Positions 52,312 through 62,204 of a stretch of DNA of 64,000 nucleotides are shown here, one piece after another (position 1 is the stretch's first letter; each line of letters begins with the position of its first letter). The notes under the pieces are model-generated. The model was not told the DNA's origin. It did no database searches and saw only the letters and a list, made by a program, of their open reading frames with translations. The stretch lies in contig NZ_VSST01000017.1 in NCBI RefSeq assembly GCF_019402665.1, forward strand, positions 56,544 through 120,543, in the 5' to 3' direction. Both the position numbers and the translations under genes were made by a program. Source of the DNA: Bradyrhizobium canariense (lineage in GTDB: Bacteria; Pseudomonadota; Alphaproteobacteria; Rhizobiales; Xanthobacteraceae).

Positions 52312-52902
52312 TTGTTTGCAAACCGCTTCACCGCATTCGTCGATGCGTGCTCGCTTGCAAGCGCGCTCAAAAGGAACCTGCTTCTCTCATTGGCGGAGGC
52401 GGAATTTTTTCGTCTCCGCTGGTCAAGCCGCGTTCTGGATGAGACCGAAACAGCTATCGAGGAGATCCTGAACGCCAAAGGCTTTGCCGATGCCGCGGCG
52501 CGTGCAGAGCGGGCGCGCGCCAGCATGGAAGCTGCCTTTGAAGATGCCATGGTTACGGATTTTGACAACTTCTTGTCCGTTGCGGCTGGGCTCCCCGATC
52601 CTGGCGATCATCACGTTGTTGCTGCGGCGGCCAAGACGCAGGCCGCAATGATCGTAACCGAAAACCTTAAGGACTTTCCCGCGGCAGTTCTTTCCGACCT
52701 GAACATGGAGGCGAAATCGGCCGACGCTTTCATTGCGGATACTATCGCGCTCGACGAAGCTCGCGCTGTTGCAGCCATTCGGTGTATGCGCGAACGCTTC
52801 AAGAAACCGGAAATGACGCCGGCGGAGCTCTTGCTCGTGATGGAAGCTGCGGGGCTGATTGAGACGGTTGACGTGCTAAGGCCACACGTGGAATCCCTCT
52901 AG
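52312..52902 (+). CDS. PIN-domain toxin
   Basis: The 196-residue protein is a PIN-type nuclease: first acidic residue in FTAFVDACSLASAL, a central LDETETAIEEILN, and later acids in LPDPGDHHVVAAAAKT and IVTENLKDFP. PIN toxins cleave RNA and are blocked by the cognate antitoxin, encoded immediately upstream. The start is a TTG (52312); the first ATG is far beyond the first catalytic Asp, so the TTG is the only reasonable start. A weak start keeps toxin below antitoxin. Confidence 0.75.
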   Translation: MFANRFTAFVDACSLASALKRNLLLSLAEAEFFRLRWSSRVLDETETAIEEILNAKGFADAAARAERARASMEAAFEDAMVTDFDNFLSVAAGLPDPGDHHVVAAAAKTQAAMIVTENLKDFPAAVLSDLNMEAKSADAFIADTIALDEARAVAAIRCMRERFKKPEMTPAELLLVMEAAGLIETVDVLRPHVESL

Positions 52903-53135
52903 CTCAGTAACTAACCAGGCGGGCTTTCCGCAACACGATCTTGATGTAAACTCGACTTCGATATTCCATAATGAAGGATACCCGAACGATCGCGCGGCTT
53001 GGGAACGCAGACACGCTGATGCCTGCTGGCGTCGTCCGCCGGGAATATACAGGAGACCAACGCAGCAGCGCCGAAAATTGGCGGTAAACCGCAGCCGAGA
53101 ATCGGTCTGCCGCTGCGCAGGACGGGCGCGGTCGT

Positions 53136-54641
53136 TCATCTCTGCGTGGGAGAAATTTTGAACCGATGTATTTCCATTTTCTGACCGATGCCCTTCAAGT
53201 TTTGGTAGTCGCGCGACGCCGGGCATCCTTTGACGATGTCACTGACTCCGGGAGCCTCCATCACCATCTCTGTCAGGCATATTTCGTTGACACCGGCTAG
53301 ACCTTGCACACGGGCGGCGATATTCACGTCCTGTCCGAAGTAGTCGATCCGATCGTTGAGCCTTACGGCGATGGCCCTGCCTCTGTGCACGCCGATTTTG
53401 AGGCCGAGCGGCCGCGAAGCGGTTTTGTTGAATCGCGACAGCTCTTCGATCATCTCGACGGATGCAACAGCGGCATCCTGTGGACGCTCGAAGCCAGCCA
53501 TGACTGCATCGCCGATCGTCTTCACGATCGTGCCAGATCGATTCCTAATGATCTTATTCAAAATGTCGAAGTGCTGACGGACGAGAAAGTAGGCATTCAC
53601 ATCGCCGATGCTTTCGTACAGCGGAGTCGAATCCTTTAGATCAGTGAACAGATAAGTGATGTCGGAAACGGCTAGACTATCGCGCTCGTCCACCAATTGA
53701 GTCTTATAGAGTTCGGCGAAGCAGGGGGTGAGCAATAATCGCTTACCGGAAAGAAAAGGCTCATACTCGACCAGATGGGGCTGGAACTGGGAAGGATACT
53801 GGAGAAACCAGAAGCGGCCTCGATCCTTGGTGCGGTTCTCAATGTGGATGATGTGTTTGCCTGGGCTAAGATCGGCCGTCTGTCGAAACGCAAAGCGTCC
53901 GTCGCCAAGGATCATATTTCTCGGTCCAGTGGGCCGATCAGCAACTACGAACCGGCCCGATTCGAGCTGGACCAGCGTTTCTTGGCGTTCCGCCGGTTCA
54001 CCGTTCGCGAAGAAAACCAGAAGAAGCTTATGGCTAAGATCGAGCACCTCGAATCGGCCGGCCGTTACGGCGAATTCAAAGTTCAACCGCTGACCCGCCT
54101 CGATATCGGCAAATCCCCGCGAGAGTGCCGCAACGAGTTGCTCGTGTGTCATTCCGTGCGGGGGCTTGAAGTCCTTGGAGAAGTTGTAACGGAGATAGTA
54201 GTCCTGGACGGACAGCATGTCCGGATGACGATATAGGATGTCGCGAACCGAACTCGAGACCGTAAAGGTGACTTGGATGTAGTCGTCAAGCGCCGCCTCA
54301 TTGAGGGCGTTGCAGAATTCGCATTGGAAACGTGGATGAACCTGGTCTAGCTCACGAAAAGTGCCGGCGACCTGCGGGCAATAGGCGCAGATGAGCAGCC
54401 ACTGCATCTCGAATAGGCCAACCTTAGCGGCGTGCACGAACAGCTCGATTCCTTCGGCGTCACTTAGGCCGTTGGCAATCGCATATTGGATAGGATTGAC
54501 TCGAAAGAGATCATAGTCGCCGGAGGCGCGAATAAAACCTTCGAGGTTCGAAAGGGTCTGCGGCGCCCAGCTCGCTATTGACCCGAGCTCTATGAGGCGC
54601 TGATTCAGGAGGCCTTCGTTGACTGGGGATGACCCTTGCAT
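53136..54641 (-). CDS. Class III adenylate/guanylate cyclase with DUF5939-like N-terminus
   Basis: The 501-residue protein has a large N-terminal region (about 1-320) of the DUF5939 type, including two CxxC pairs (LLICAYCPQVAG and RFQCEFCNAL) that may bind a metal. A class III cyclase domain follows: SDITYLFTDLKDSTPLYESI with the first metal Asp, IVKTIGDAVMAGF with the second, and YFGQDVNIAARVQG with Asn and Arg. It should make cAMP or cGMP in the cytoplasm. ATG 54641 is the first start of the open frame. No partner genes lie next to it. Confidence 0.85.
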   Translation of the reverse strand: MQGSSPVNEGLLNQRLIELGSIASWAPQTLSNLEGFIRASGDYDLFRVNPIQYAIANGLSDAEGIELFVHAAKVGLFEMQWLLICAYCPQVAGTFRELDQVHPRFQCEFCNALNEAALDDYIQVTFTVSSSVRDILYRHPDMLSVQDYYLRYNFSKDFKPPHGMTHEQLVAALSRGFADIEAGQRLNFEFAVTAGRFEVLDLSHKLLLVFFANGEPAERQETLVQLESGRFVVADRPTGPRNMILGDGRFAFRQTADLSPGKHIIHIENRTKDRGRFWFLQYPSQFQPHLVEYEPFLSGKRLLLTPCFAELYKTQLVDERDSLAVSDITYLFTDLKDSTPLYESIGDVNAYFLVRQHFDILNKIIRNRSGTIVKTIGDAVMAGFERPQDAAVASVEMIEELSRFNKTASRPLGLKIGVHRGRAIAVRLNDRIDYFGQDVNIAARVQGLAGVNEICLTEMVMEAPGVSDIVKGCPASRDYQNLKGIGQKMEIHRFKISPTQR

Positions 54642-55818
54642 ATCAGTATGATACCTCGCTCATGCCGGCAATACTGGTTGGTCGGCCATTCGACTAGCCA
54701 CGCGACAATCGACGCGGTTCCTTTGTGTCCAACTGGTTTTAGTCGAACCGAGCCGGATAAGAAAAGTCAGCTCTATTGGCCTGTATCAGTCGGCAATGCG
54801 ACACTTTGATCGATAGGCAGTGTCTGGTCTCGTCCATCATGTCCATGAGAGCGGTGCGTTGACTCGAGAGCGGGCCGTGCGCGCCACGTTATGAAATAAG
54901 CTCCGGATTCGTGCAGACGCCCCTCCCTCCCATTTCCGTCAACGTTGATCGCCATATGAGCTGGATATTTCGGAGGATCATGCGTCAATGGTCAACCAAA
55001 GCCGTTTGAATGACGCGGATGAAAAGCGCGACGCTGTTGGTCGTTGGCTTCGTGTCTGCTGGCGTTTGGTAGCAGGGCGCCGCCATAGGTCAGACCTTAG
55101 TCGCTCCGCCGCTTCCGCTCGCTCCGCCATCGAGCGAACGGGAGCCGGCACTCCGGCCACCCCTAAGAATGCCTGGCCGACAACGGCGGCGGCCAAAGTA
55201 TCGTCGCCACCGGCGCCGGCCAAGAATCCAAGGCCTTCGGCGAAGACCAATGGCGGGCCGTCATCGCGGACCGACGCTCTCCGGCCGGCAGCGTCGAACA
55301 AGGTTTTGTCTACACCATTGATCGGCGCGCCTGCGTCGGTCCTCAGCCCAGCCGGGGACTACGATGGCTTTAGCGTCGGCACGGTTGACGATAGTAAAAC
55401 GTCAGGTTACGCGGCGCGAACCATGAAGTCCCGCGCAGCAAGACCTTCCTAGCCCAATTCGGGGGCAGACAACATCGCGGCACAGCACCTGGTTGAGCAA
55501 GTAGATGAGGTATTGCAGCGCAAGCTTACGATCTGCCGCGGCTGCAGGTAGGTGGTCGGCAATGACGGCAGGCGCTGTTGACCAATGCAAGCGCTTGTTG
55601 ATTCTCGCATGGACCTATTGTCGGATGAAAACTATGGCATGTGGAGGTCGCGGAGCAACGTAAAAGCGTGCCTCACAGGCGAGGCATTCCAAGTGCTCCG
55701 CAATGTCAACCCGCAATCCAGATAACATCTTTTTTGACCAGCAATCCGGGCATTCTCTCTGGTTCAATGCGTCAAGAGCATCTGCGACAGTCATTTCGAG
55801 CTCGTGAAACTGGCTGCA
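54642..55818. other. About 1.2 kb without a supported intact gene
   Basis: A forward ATG at 55019 gives MKSATLLVVGFVSAGVW, a signal-peptide-like start, then a stop; the sequence after the stop (QGAAIGQTLVAPPLPLAPPS) reads on in the same frame and then degenerates. It may be a decayed secreted protein. A minus frame near 55402-55590 includes AAAADRKLALQYLIYLLNQV, also protein-like but frame-broken. Nothing else is supported. Confidence 0.4.
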
Positions 55819-55953
55819 TCAGACACCGAAAGAGCGACTGATGTGTTTCGCCATCACGATAGCAACGTCCGTATAGCGGCCGTTCGACCAGAACTGATCG
55901 CAAACCAGCAAAAAGAACAGCGCACTAAGCGAAATCAGAATTCCCTTGCACAT
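55819..55953 (-). CDS. Small single-pass membrane protein
   Basis: The 44-residue protein starts MCKGILISLSALFFLLVCDQ, one membrane helix, and continues FWSNGRYTDVAIVMAKHISR. I recall many Bradyrhizobium peptides with the same plan (helix, then a GRYxD segment, then an amphipathic end). ATG 55953 follows AAGGGAC at a slightly long spacing. Function is unknown. Confidence 0.55.
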   Translation of the reverse strand: MCKGILISLSALFFLLVCDQFWSNGRYTDVAIVMAKHISRSFGV

Positions 55954-56297
55954 AGCGGACTTGTCCCTTGATGAGACTGCCAACCGAGCAGGTATGAACT
56001 GAGAGAGACGATATGCTTCTGAAGTCGCAGTTGCGACGATCTGCAATGATTCAGGCTGGCAAGAAGCCGTTACTAATCCGTTAACTGACGGATCCGAAAA
56101 TCTCTGCGGAAGGTCGGCCTCTGGTCCGAAGCTGCTGATCTCGGAGAGGTCCGCTATTCGGGCTATCGTCTCGAACCCTCGCGTGCTCTCCCCTGGAGTC
56201 AACAACTATTCATTGGTGAGTCGGCCGACCGTGAACTCTGAGCTGAGAGCAAAGTGTGAATGTCTCAGGCGACTTGGTCAAACTCAGTCCTGGGTGC

Positions 56298-59057
56298 TCA
56301 AGGTGTAACAGTCACGCTCTTGAAGACGGTGCCGCCATTGTTGGAACGGCCGCTGAAGCGGACGGTCTGCGGGCCTCGCGAGGTGGCACTGAATTTCCAG
56401 ATGGCGGAGCGCGTATCGGCCTCCGTCACAGTGCCAAGTGTGAGGCTGGCCGCATTTGAAAAATCCATCGCCACGCCATCCTCGCGGGTGGTCGAGACCC
56501 CGAGCAGGCTTAGACCGCTAGACCCCGCCGCCGCTGACACCTGAACCCCATATGCCTCGTAACTCGGGTTGAAAATGGTTGTCTTGATTGTGAAGGTCGA
56601 GCCGATCGCGGGAGACGTTGTGCTCGGCGTAGCCGTCATCGAAATCGCAGGCGTTGGATCGCCGCGAATGATTTTAGCTGCGATTGCCACCGGCAAGCCA
56701 AATGAGGGAGCTCTCCAGTTGATTGCTTTGAGCCGGAGAACGCCAGGAGGCGGATTGTCGATGATGAGATATTCGACGTTGTCGATATTAGACTGCGAGG
56801 CCCAGCCACCACATTGTCCAACTGCGTCCGGCGTGCAACTGGCGCCGGGATCGGCCCACAGGTCAACATCGTATGTCACCGCCTGTGATGCCCCTGCGCT
56901 CGCTTCGGGCTCGTCCCAAGTAAGCACAGCGACGACCCGCTTGGTACCCCGAGGCACGTCGATGTCGAAGAAGCCCCAAGACTTGTCGGTGATTGTCATC
57001 CACGCCCAATGGCCGCTCCAGCCGTTGGGGTCGAGGCGCGCCCAATGCGATTGATAATCGGAGACGCGTCCGAGCCCAAAATCATTGCGTCCGCCACCGG
57101 TGTTGTTCGCCGGACTGACCTCGTCCGAATGCAGCGTAGCGGAAGCCATGAGATGGGCACGCAGCAAGTGCGGTCGATCTCTGAAATCAGGATAGTGCTC
57201 CAGCAACGTCGTCGCGATGCCACTGACATGTGGCGTTGCCATGCTGCATCCGCTCTTATCCACATAACCATCCGTCGTTCCCGCCTGCGCGGAGGTCACG
57301 ACAGCACCTGTTGCAACGAGGTCTGGCTTCATCCGATTATCGCCGGTCGGGCCGCGGCTGCTGCTGCCGGACAGTTCGCCAACCAAGCTCGATCCCGCGT
57401 CCTGCACGTTTCCGACCGTAAGAGCATTCTTGGCCACGCCGGGAGACCAGATCGATTGTGCGCCCGGGCCGTTATTGCCGGAGCACACGATGTAGGCCTG
57501 GCGTGTTTCCCAGACGCGGGCGTCGAGCTTGCGCGATTCGGAATCGGTTCCAGTCTGTCCCGATCCGCTCGCCCCACCGCTCAGATTGATGACAGAGGGG
57601 CGTGGCGCGTCGCAGCTGGTCGGGTCCGCCATGTAGTCGATTGCGTCCCGCAACCAAGAGTTTTGTCCAGTGTTGGTCGATTTCCAGATCTTTCCAACCC
57701 GGATGCGCTCACGCGAACCGACCGCAGTTGCGACGCCCCGGAACCGCGCTTTCGCAGCCCCAGTTCCGGAGATGGTTGCGAGGACGTGAGTGCCATGGCC
57801 ATTCTGATCATTCCAAACGCCCGCAGCGTCACTCGTGAAATTAATCCCGCAACCGTTCTTGTTGAGGTCTTGGTGCATGGTTGCCGCCGCGCTTCCCAAC
57901 ATGGCGCCGGTGTCGAGTAAGCCCAACACAGTTCCCGCACCCAGGAAGCCGGACGCTCGGATGTAATCGACGCCATTCGTAGCCATGCTCTGATCGTGTC
58001 CGCCGCCGCTGCGACGCTCGATTTCGATGAACAGGATGAAATCCAAACCGGAAAGAATGCGGATCTGTTCGGGTGTTGCGAGAGCCTCATAGCTCCGCAA
58101 CACCGGGTCGTAGCGACCGACCTCCGCACCCGTAGCTTGGACCCGTTCGGCGAACGAAGTTTTGGGATCAGTTTCAAACAGGCTGATGACAATTGGAAAT
58201 CGAACCACCTCGGCCCCGAAACGCTCGATGGCAGATCTCAGCTCCGGCGCTAATTTTTGGTCGGGCAAGGGGTAAGCCAGTGATCTAAACCCGGGCAATC
58301 TGGCAATACCCTCCAACGCCTGGGCTTGCAGGGGGACGCGGACCTTGAGTGCTGTCCCATGCAGCCCGAGCGATGCGACCCCGAACTCGCTCATCAGCGT
58401 GCGCTCCGTGGCCGCGTCCGGCAGGAAATCCATCAGCAGAAAGGCATAGGTCTCAGTCCGCTCCCCTGCGGCTAAATCCGATCGTATGCGCGGGTCGATC
58501 CCGGTGGCCGGTGTCGTCGTCCCTCCCGAGAACCCAAGCCGATAGGCCTCAAACGATCGGACATCCGACGCGCCGCGCGAAGGATAATTGGCCGGAGGCT
58601 TCGGGCGATCCTTTGGCGCAGAGAGCGGCCTGTTGGGCGCCTCCGTTTGGACTGTTGTCGCCTCAGTGCCCCGATGCGGAAGTGCATCGCGCGGCGGCTT
58701 GCGATCGGCAGGGGGAACCAACCGATCCGCCACTGATTCGTCAGACTTGGTCGGCCCGAAGTCGCGGCGTTTGGTGTCATCCGCGCTCGTCGCACGAGGT
58801 AGCCCAACGCCCGCCCGGCGCAATCCGAAGTTTTTGACCCCGTCCTGGACGGCCTCGAGCGAAAGGGGGGCGCCCTCGTCGTCTCGATTGATGCGCATAG
58901 TGCTATTTTGGCCGCTCGACGCGCCTTCCGCGGGAGCAACGGTCTGCGCAGACGCAAGCGCGACAGGCGCAGCAACCAGTAAGGTCGCAACGAGTGTTCT
59001 CAACGGCACTGAACGACAGCAATAGGTTAAACGCTTGGGTAAGAAGGTTTCGTTCAT
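56298..59057 (-). CDS. Secreted S8-family serine protease (subtilase)
   Basis: The 919-residue protein begins with a signal peptide (SVPLRTLVATLLVAAPVALA, cut near residue 38). A Pro-rich and charged region and a possible prodomain follow to about residue 350. The subtilase domain has Asp382 (VLGLLDTGAML), His421 (QNGHGTHVLATIS), the oxyanion Asn (AYIVCSGNNGPG) and Ser605 (GCSMATPHVSGIAT). The Ser block normally reads GTSMATPH; here Cys replaces Thr. The end is a beta-sandwich-like region (ISMTATPSTTSPAIGSTFTI). It is probably periplasmic or extracellular. ATG 59057 follows TGGAGGAAGCC. No protease inhibitor or exporter is adjacent. Confidence 0.9.
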   Translation of the reverse strand: MNETFLPKRLTYCCRSVPLRTLVATLLVAAPVALASAQTVAPAEGASSGQNSTMRINRDDEGAPLSLEAVQDGVKNFGLRRAGVGLPRATSADDTKRRDFGPTKSDESVADRLVPPADRKPPRDALPHRGTEATTVQTEAPNRPLSAPKDRPKPPANYPSRGASDVRSFEAYRLGFSGGTTTPATGIDPRIRSDLAAGERTETYAFLLMDFLPDAATERTLMSEFGVASLGLHGTALKVRVPLQAQALEGIARLPGFRSLAYPLPDQKLAPELRSAIERFGAEVVRFPIVISLFETDPKTSFAERVQATGAEVGRYDPVLRSYEALATPEQIRILSGLDFILFIEIERRSGGGHDQSMATNGVDYIRASGFLGAGTVLGLLDTGAMLGSAAATMHQDLNKNGCGINFTSDAAGVWNDQNGHGTHVLATISGTGAAKARFRGVATAVGSRERIRVGKIWKSTNTGQNSWLRDAIDYMADPTSCDAPRPSVINLSGGASGSGQTGTDSESRKLDARVWETRQAYIVCSGNNGPGAQSIWSPGVAKNALTVGNVQDAGSSLVGELSGSSSRGPTGDNRMKPDLVATGAVVTSAQAGTTDGYVDKSGCSMATPHVSGIATTLLEHYPDFRDRPHLLRAHLMASATLHSDEVSPANNTGGGRNDFGLGRVSDYQSHWARLDPNGWSGHWAWMTITDKSWGFFDIDVPRGTKRVVAVLTWDEPEASAGASQAVTYDVDLWADPGASCTPDAVGQCGGWASQSNIDNVEYLIIDNPPPGVLRLKAINWRAPSFGLPVAIAAKIIRGDPTPAISMTATPSTTSPAIGSTFTIKTTIFNPSYEAYGVQVSAAAGSSGLSLLGVSTTREDGVAMDFSNAASLTLGTVTEADTRSAIWKFSATSRGPQTVRFSGRSNNGGTVFKSVTVTP

Positions 59058-59787
59058 TGGCTTCCTCCAAATGAACATTCTTACGCGGCGACTTTGATCC
59101 GACACCTGAATCGTCGGAATGGCACACACAAGCCGGCAGAATCAAATCTGCTTCGCGCGAACATCACGACGCGGTCGCGCTCGATCTTTTGCGTTGAGCA
59201 TCCTGGCAAATCAATAAATGAATCCTAACAGCACAACGGAAGATTATGCAGTGATTTAGTTCACAAGATTGCTAATTCGATTCAAAATAGACAGGCTCGT
59301 GAAATCCAATCGGCCCGTCCTTCCATAACAACACATACGCAGGCCTGCAGGCCCAGCGCCGGCGTGGGCGTTTTGAGCCCAGGTCACCTATCTGAGCAGT
59401 GCCCGATACTGCGGCACTGCCACTGCTACGGCCTTACCAGCGCCGCCTCATCGGAAACGCGCCACGCTGCGACGCCAAAACACAGCGTAAGCATCAACGT
59501 GGTCAGCAATAGCAGGACTGAGAAAAAGTGGCTCACACGCGTCTCCGCAACAGAACGTCCCAGTACGGGCGCAGGTGGATGGTTCGAAAAATACAGCTGC
59601 GCTGACCTGGCTTCCTTTTCCACAGGTTGTAAAATGCTAGATCAACAGCTTTGAACAGCGGAGCGCATCGTCGATCGGTTCGCGCGGGGCCGGCAACTTC
59701 GCGCCGCGCTGATCGTAGCTAAGCGGCACGGCAGGAGTTATGATCTTTCCTTCTCGCTCCGGTCATTCGCTTTCAAGGAGTCTGGCA
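59058..59787. other. Gap between subtilase and small Cys-rich gene
   Basis: The AT-rich part at 59205-59290 is likely the promoter side of the subtilase gene. A minus frame at 59426-59623 encodes 65 residues with one membrane helix (FFSVLLLLTTLMLTLCFGVA) from a GTG start without a ribosome site; it is possible but unproven. Nothing else is supported. Confidence 0.4.
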
Positions 59788-60048
59788 GTGATAAAAATCT
59801 TACAAGGAATGCTCCTCGCGACCTCGGTTCTCACTGCTGCTAGTGCGGCGCACGCAGCGGGTGGCTGTGGCGAGGGCTGTCACAGGACAACCGGTGGCGC
59901 ATGTGTCGTTGACGGCTGGGGCACGGGAGCCAAGGTTCGGAACGAATGCCCGGCGACCTCTCGCCCCCGTCCACCCTGCGGCGGCGGGGATTTCATCTGG
60001 GACCGCACCAAACAGGCGTGCTTTCAAAATAACCGCAGCTGGTTCTGA
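59788..60048 (+). CDS. Small secreted Cys/Gly-rich protein
   Basis: The 86-residue protein starts (GTG 59788) MIKILQGMLLATSVLTAASA, a signal peptide cut after AHA. The mature part has six Cys and many Gly (GGCGEGCHRTTGGACVVDGW, NECPATSRPRPPCGGGDF, ACFQNN), suggesting disulfides. It resembles the GCGxGCHR family of small rhizobial periplasmic proteins. AAGGAGTCTGGCA precedes the GTG; an ATG at 59740 would add 16 residues. Function is unknown. Confidence 0.65.
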   Translation: MIKILQGMLLATSVLTAASAAHAAGGCGEGCHRTTGGACVVDGWGTGAKVRNECPATSRPRPPCGGGDFIWDRTKQACFQNNRSWF

Positions 60049-60716
60049 TCTTAGTGCGTTGCCCCAGCGCCGGTGCGAACGAGTTCAGACAGGAGCAGCT
60101 TGGCCGTCATTTCTGGCGGCACCCCTCCCACGTGGGTTGCCTTACTTCCAAGCGCCGACTGCAGGTACACGATGGAGTTCTGGACGAAATATGTCCCGTG
60201 ATGCTTAACACCGTCGATTGTGACCGTTAGGGTGCGAACTACAGCAGGCCTTCCCCTGTGAAGCCTCGCTCACGGCAGTCCTTCAAAGCTCACGCACTAA
60301 GTGCATGATTCAGGCTGGCGTAAAAACTTAAACCAGCGTGTCACTCTCTGAGGCGTTACTCGCGGCAGGCCCGGCGCACCGTGGCAGTCCTGCGTGGACT
60401 AGAGAACGATCGAGGGGCCGCCAGTAAGGCGGCCTCTTTCGCCGGTTCACGCTGGCCGGCCTAGCACTCCCGGCGCTCAAATCCGCAATTGGATGGGCAG
60501 CCGAGAGCATTAGGGGCGGGAAAGCAAGCCGTGCCATGTTCGCTCTAATGTGACAAGGCGCCACCGGTAGTTGTCCGGAGTCCATTTTCGGAACGGGGTG
60601 TTCTACTGTCGGAACACCGGCGAGATTTGAGACCAAGTTATTTGTAGTTGCCCGGGATGGCCGCAGTGGGGCTGGAACCACGCTGCGGCCTTTCCCTTGA
60701 GTGCACCTGAGGGGCA
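60049..60716. other. Gap, nothing supported
   Basis: About 670 bases. Frames on both strands have no domain or start signal. No terminator is recognisable after the Cys-rich gene. Confidence 0.4.
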
Positions 60717-60944
60717 ATGTTTTCTGCGGGGGGATTTGTGAGCATCCAAAGCATCGGGGCGACTATCTCGGAGCGCGAGCTGGCAGCGCGCGGCGTGCAA
60801 TCATTGCGGCATTCCGATTGCATGGAGATCGTTGAAAATCTCCTCGTTCGCTTGAAGGCCCTGGACCAGGAATTGGCCGCACCAAACAAGAGCCAAGCTA
60901 AGCTCGAACGAGAGACGATCCCGGCTTGGGGGCCTGAGGGTTGA
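60717..60944 (+). CDS. Small helical hypothetical protein
   Basis: The 75-residue protein contains SIQSIGATISERELAARGVQ, SLRHSDCMEIVENLLVRLKA and LDQELAAPNKSQAKLERE; it is helical, with no signal peptide. ATG 60717 follows GAGGGGCA. GTG 60738 follows GGGGGGATTT and would give a 68-residue form, and both are plausible. I do not recognise the family. Confidence 0.5.
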   Translation: MFSAGGFVSIQSIGATISERELAARGVQSLRHSDCMEIVENLLVRLKALDQELAAPNKSQAKLERETIPAWGPEG

Positions 60945-61007
60945 TGCGGGGGCCGCTCCGCCAGCTCGAGGAAGAGAGCTAGCGAGACAGCAAGCCGGGC
61001 AGTGATG

Positions 61008-61262
61008 CTAGGTTCCTACGGCTTTCAGCAGCCGCACGTAGGTACCGCTCTCGTGCAGCTCCAGCCAGCCCTTCTCGACAGCGCGCCTGATGCCGGCGCC
61101 GAACTCCGCGCCGCTTCCCTGGAGCGTGTAGAGGGAGGAGTAGTTGATCTTCTCGATATGGATTCTGCCGTCCTGTATCGCCTCGATGCCCGAAGCCAGC
61201 TGGACGAGCTGGCGGCCTGCGGCTTTTGGATCTGCAAAAGGGCGTTCGGTGACGTGCTTCAT
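61008..61262 (-). CDS. Small hypothetical protein (MKHVTERPFADP family)
   Basis: The 84-residue protein starts MKHVTERPFADPKAAGRQLV and continues IHIEKINYSSLYTLQGSGAE, then GAGIRRAVEKGWLELHESGT. The wording matches my memory of a conserved Bradyrhizobium protein, winged-helix-like in its second half. ATG 61262 has only a weak ribosome site; GAGG lies farther upstream. It follows another small minus-strand gene closely. Confidence 0.6.
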   Translation of the reverse strand: MKHVTERPFADPKAAGRQLVQLASGIEAIQDGRIHIEKINYSSLYTLQGSGAEFGAGIRRAVEKGWLELHESGTYVRLLKAVGT

Positions 61263-61270
61263 CGCTGGAA

Positions 61271-61477
61271 TCAAAACCTCAAGCCTATGCTTGGCCTGAC
61301 TTGCCCGCTGCTGTCATGCCAGTTCGGGACGATATGCACAGATCCTGCGGCGCCGCGGTCTGAGCAGACCAGGCGCAAGCCGACGCGCGACCACGGCTGA
61401 TCCTGCGGGAGTGTCTCGAGCCGCACGTCCACCTTGCGATCGCAACAGCCGTTCAAGCATTCGATGTTGCAGGTCAC
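61271..61477 (-). CDS. Small protein with degenerate zinc-ribbon pattern
   Basis: The 68-residue protein has MTCNIECLNGCCDRKVDVRL, LETLPQDQPWSRVGLRLVCS, then DRGAAGSVHIVPNWHD. Relatives I recall have a CxxC pair at both ends with LRLxCSxCG in the second; here the last Cys is replaced (CSDRG), so zinc binding is doubtful. It lies eight bases before the next small gene on the same strand. It may be a decaying gene. Confidence 0.4.
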   Translation of the reverse strand: MTCNIECLNGCCDRKVDVRLETLPQDQPWSRVGLRLVCSDRGAAGSVHIVPNWHDSSGQVRPSIGLRF

Positions 61478-61998
61478 ATGGCGTCAGCCAGCCATTCCGC
61501 AGGACTGCGGGGCGGATAGTGGCCGGACCATTTCGTGTGCCGAGGAGCGCGCATGCCGCCAGCAAAGCTGGCATCTTAGGTATCTCGCAAATTATCGATT
61601 CCTGGTGGCTCGGAACGCGCGAGCGACCGCTTGTTGTAGGTGGGGAAAAGTCGCCTGAACGTCCGCCGCGTTACGCTCGCAGGCGCTCCCCTGAGCCGAC
61701 AAACGAAAATGAAGCCGCCGGGCAAACAATACCTTGTCCCGGCGGCCTGATATCCGTCCAGCCCCGGGAGAGGATCAGCAAAAATCCCGGATCCTGATCA
61801 GTATAGGCGCGCGGTGTGGGGGTTCAGTTCGCTTTTAGAAAATATACCCCAAAGCCCGCCGGCTCACGCCAGCATTGCCATGCTACAATCCAAGGGCAGT
61901 CGAGGGGCTTTCTGCTCGAGTTGATTGAGAGCGATGCCGAGGCAGGTGCCACTATTATCTTGTAGCGATTTGATCGACGGCAGGTAGGAGTGCGCAGA

Positions 61999-62204
61999 AT
62001 GATTAGGCCGCTTCCATTGCTCTGGCTTTGGTCGGAGGCGCTGCACAGGCTCAGCAGGGCGCGCCTCGCAACCCTCAGAAATTGGAAAAGTGCCAGTAGC
62101 TTGCTACCGAACGTGGTTTTTCGAGTGCGGGCGAAAGAGGAGAGGGACAAGGTCGCGCAAAGCGGGAGTTCGTGATCGCCTGCATGCATGGGAAGCAAAG
62201 CTGA
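61999..62204 (+). pseudogene. PsiF-like small secreted protein, frameshifted and with a nonsense codon
   Basis: ATG 61999 gives MIR, then after a small shift ASIALALVGGAAQAQQGAPR (a signal peptide), NPQKLEKCQ, a TAG at 62097, and in the same frame LATERGFSSAGERGEGQGRA, KREFVIACMHGKQS and a TGA. Read through, it matches the rhizobial proteins with a C-x-x-LAxERG...FxxxCM block (PsiF-repeat type). Two lesions, one at the start and one in the middle, show inactivation. Confidence 0.6.

Noticed and set aside
54773..55301. Minus-strand frames of 71 and 107 residues
   Set aside because: No ATG start for the first, and both oppose a decayed forward sequence; no recognisable family.
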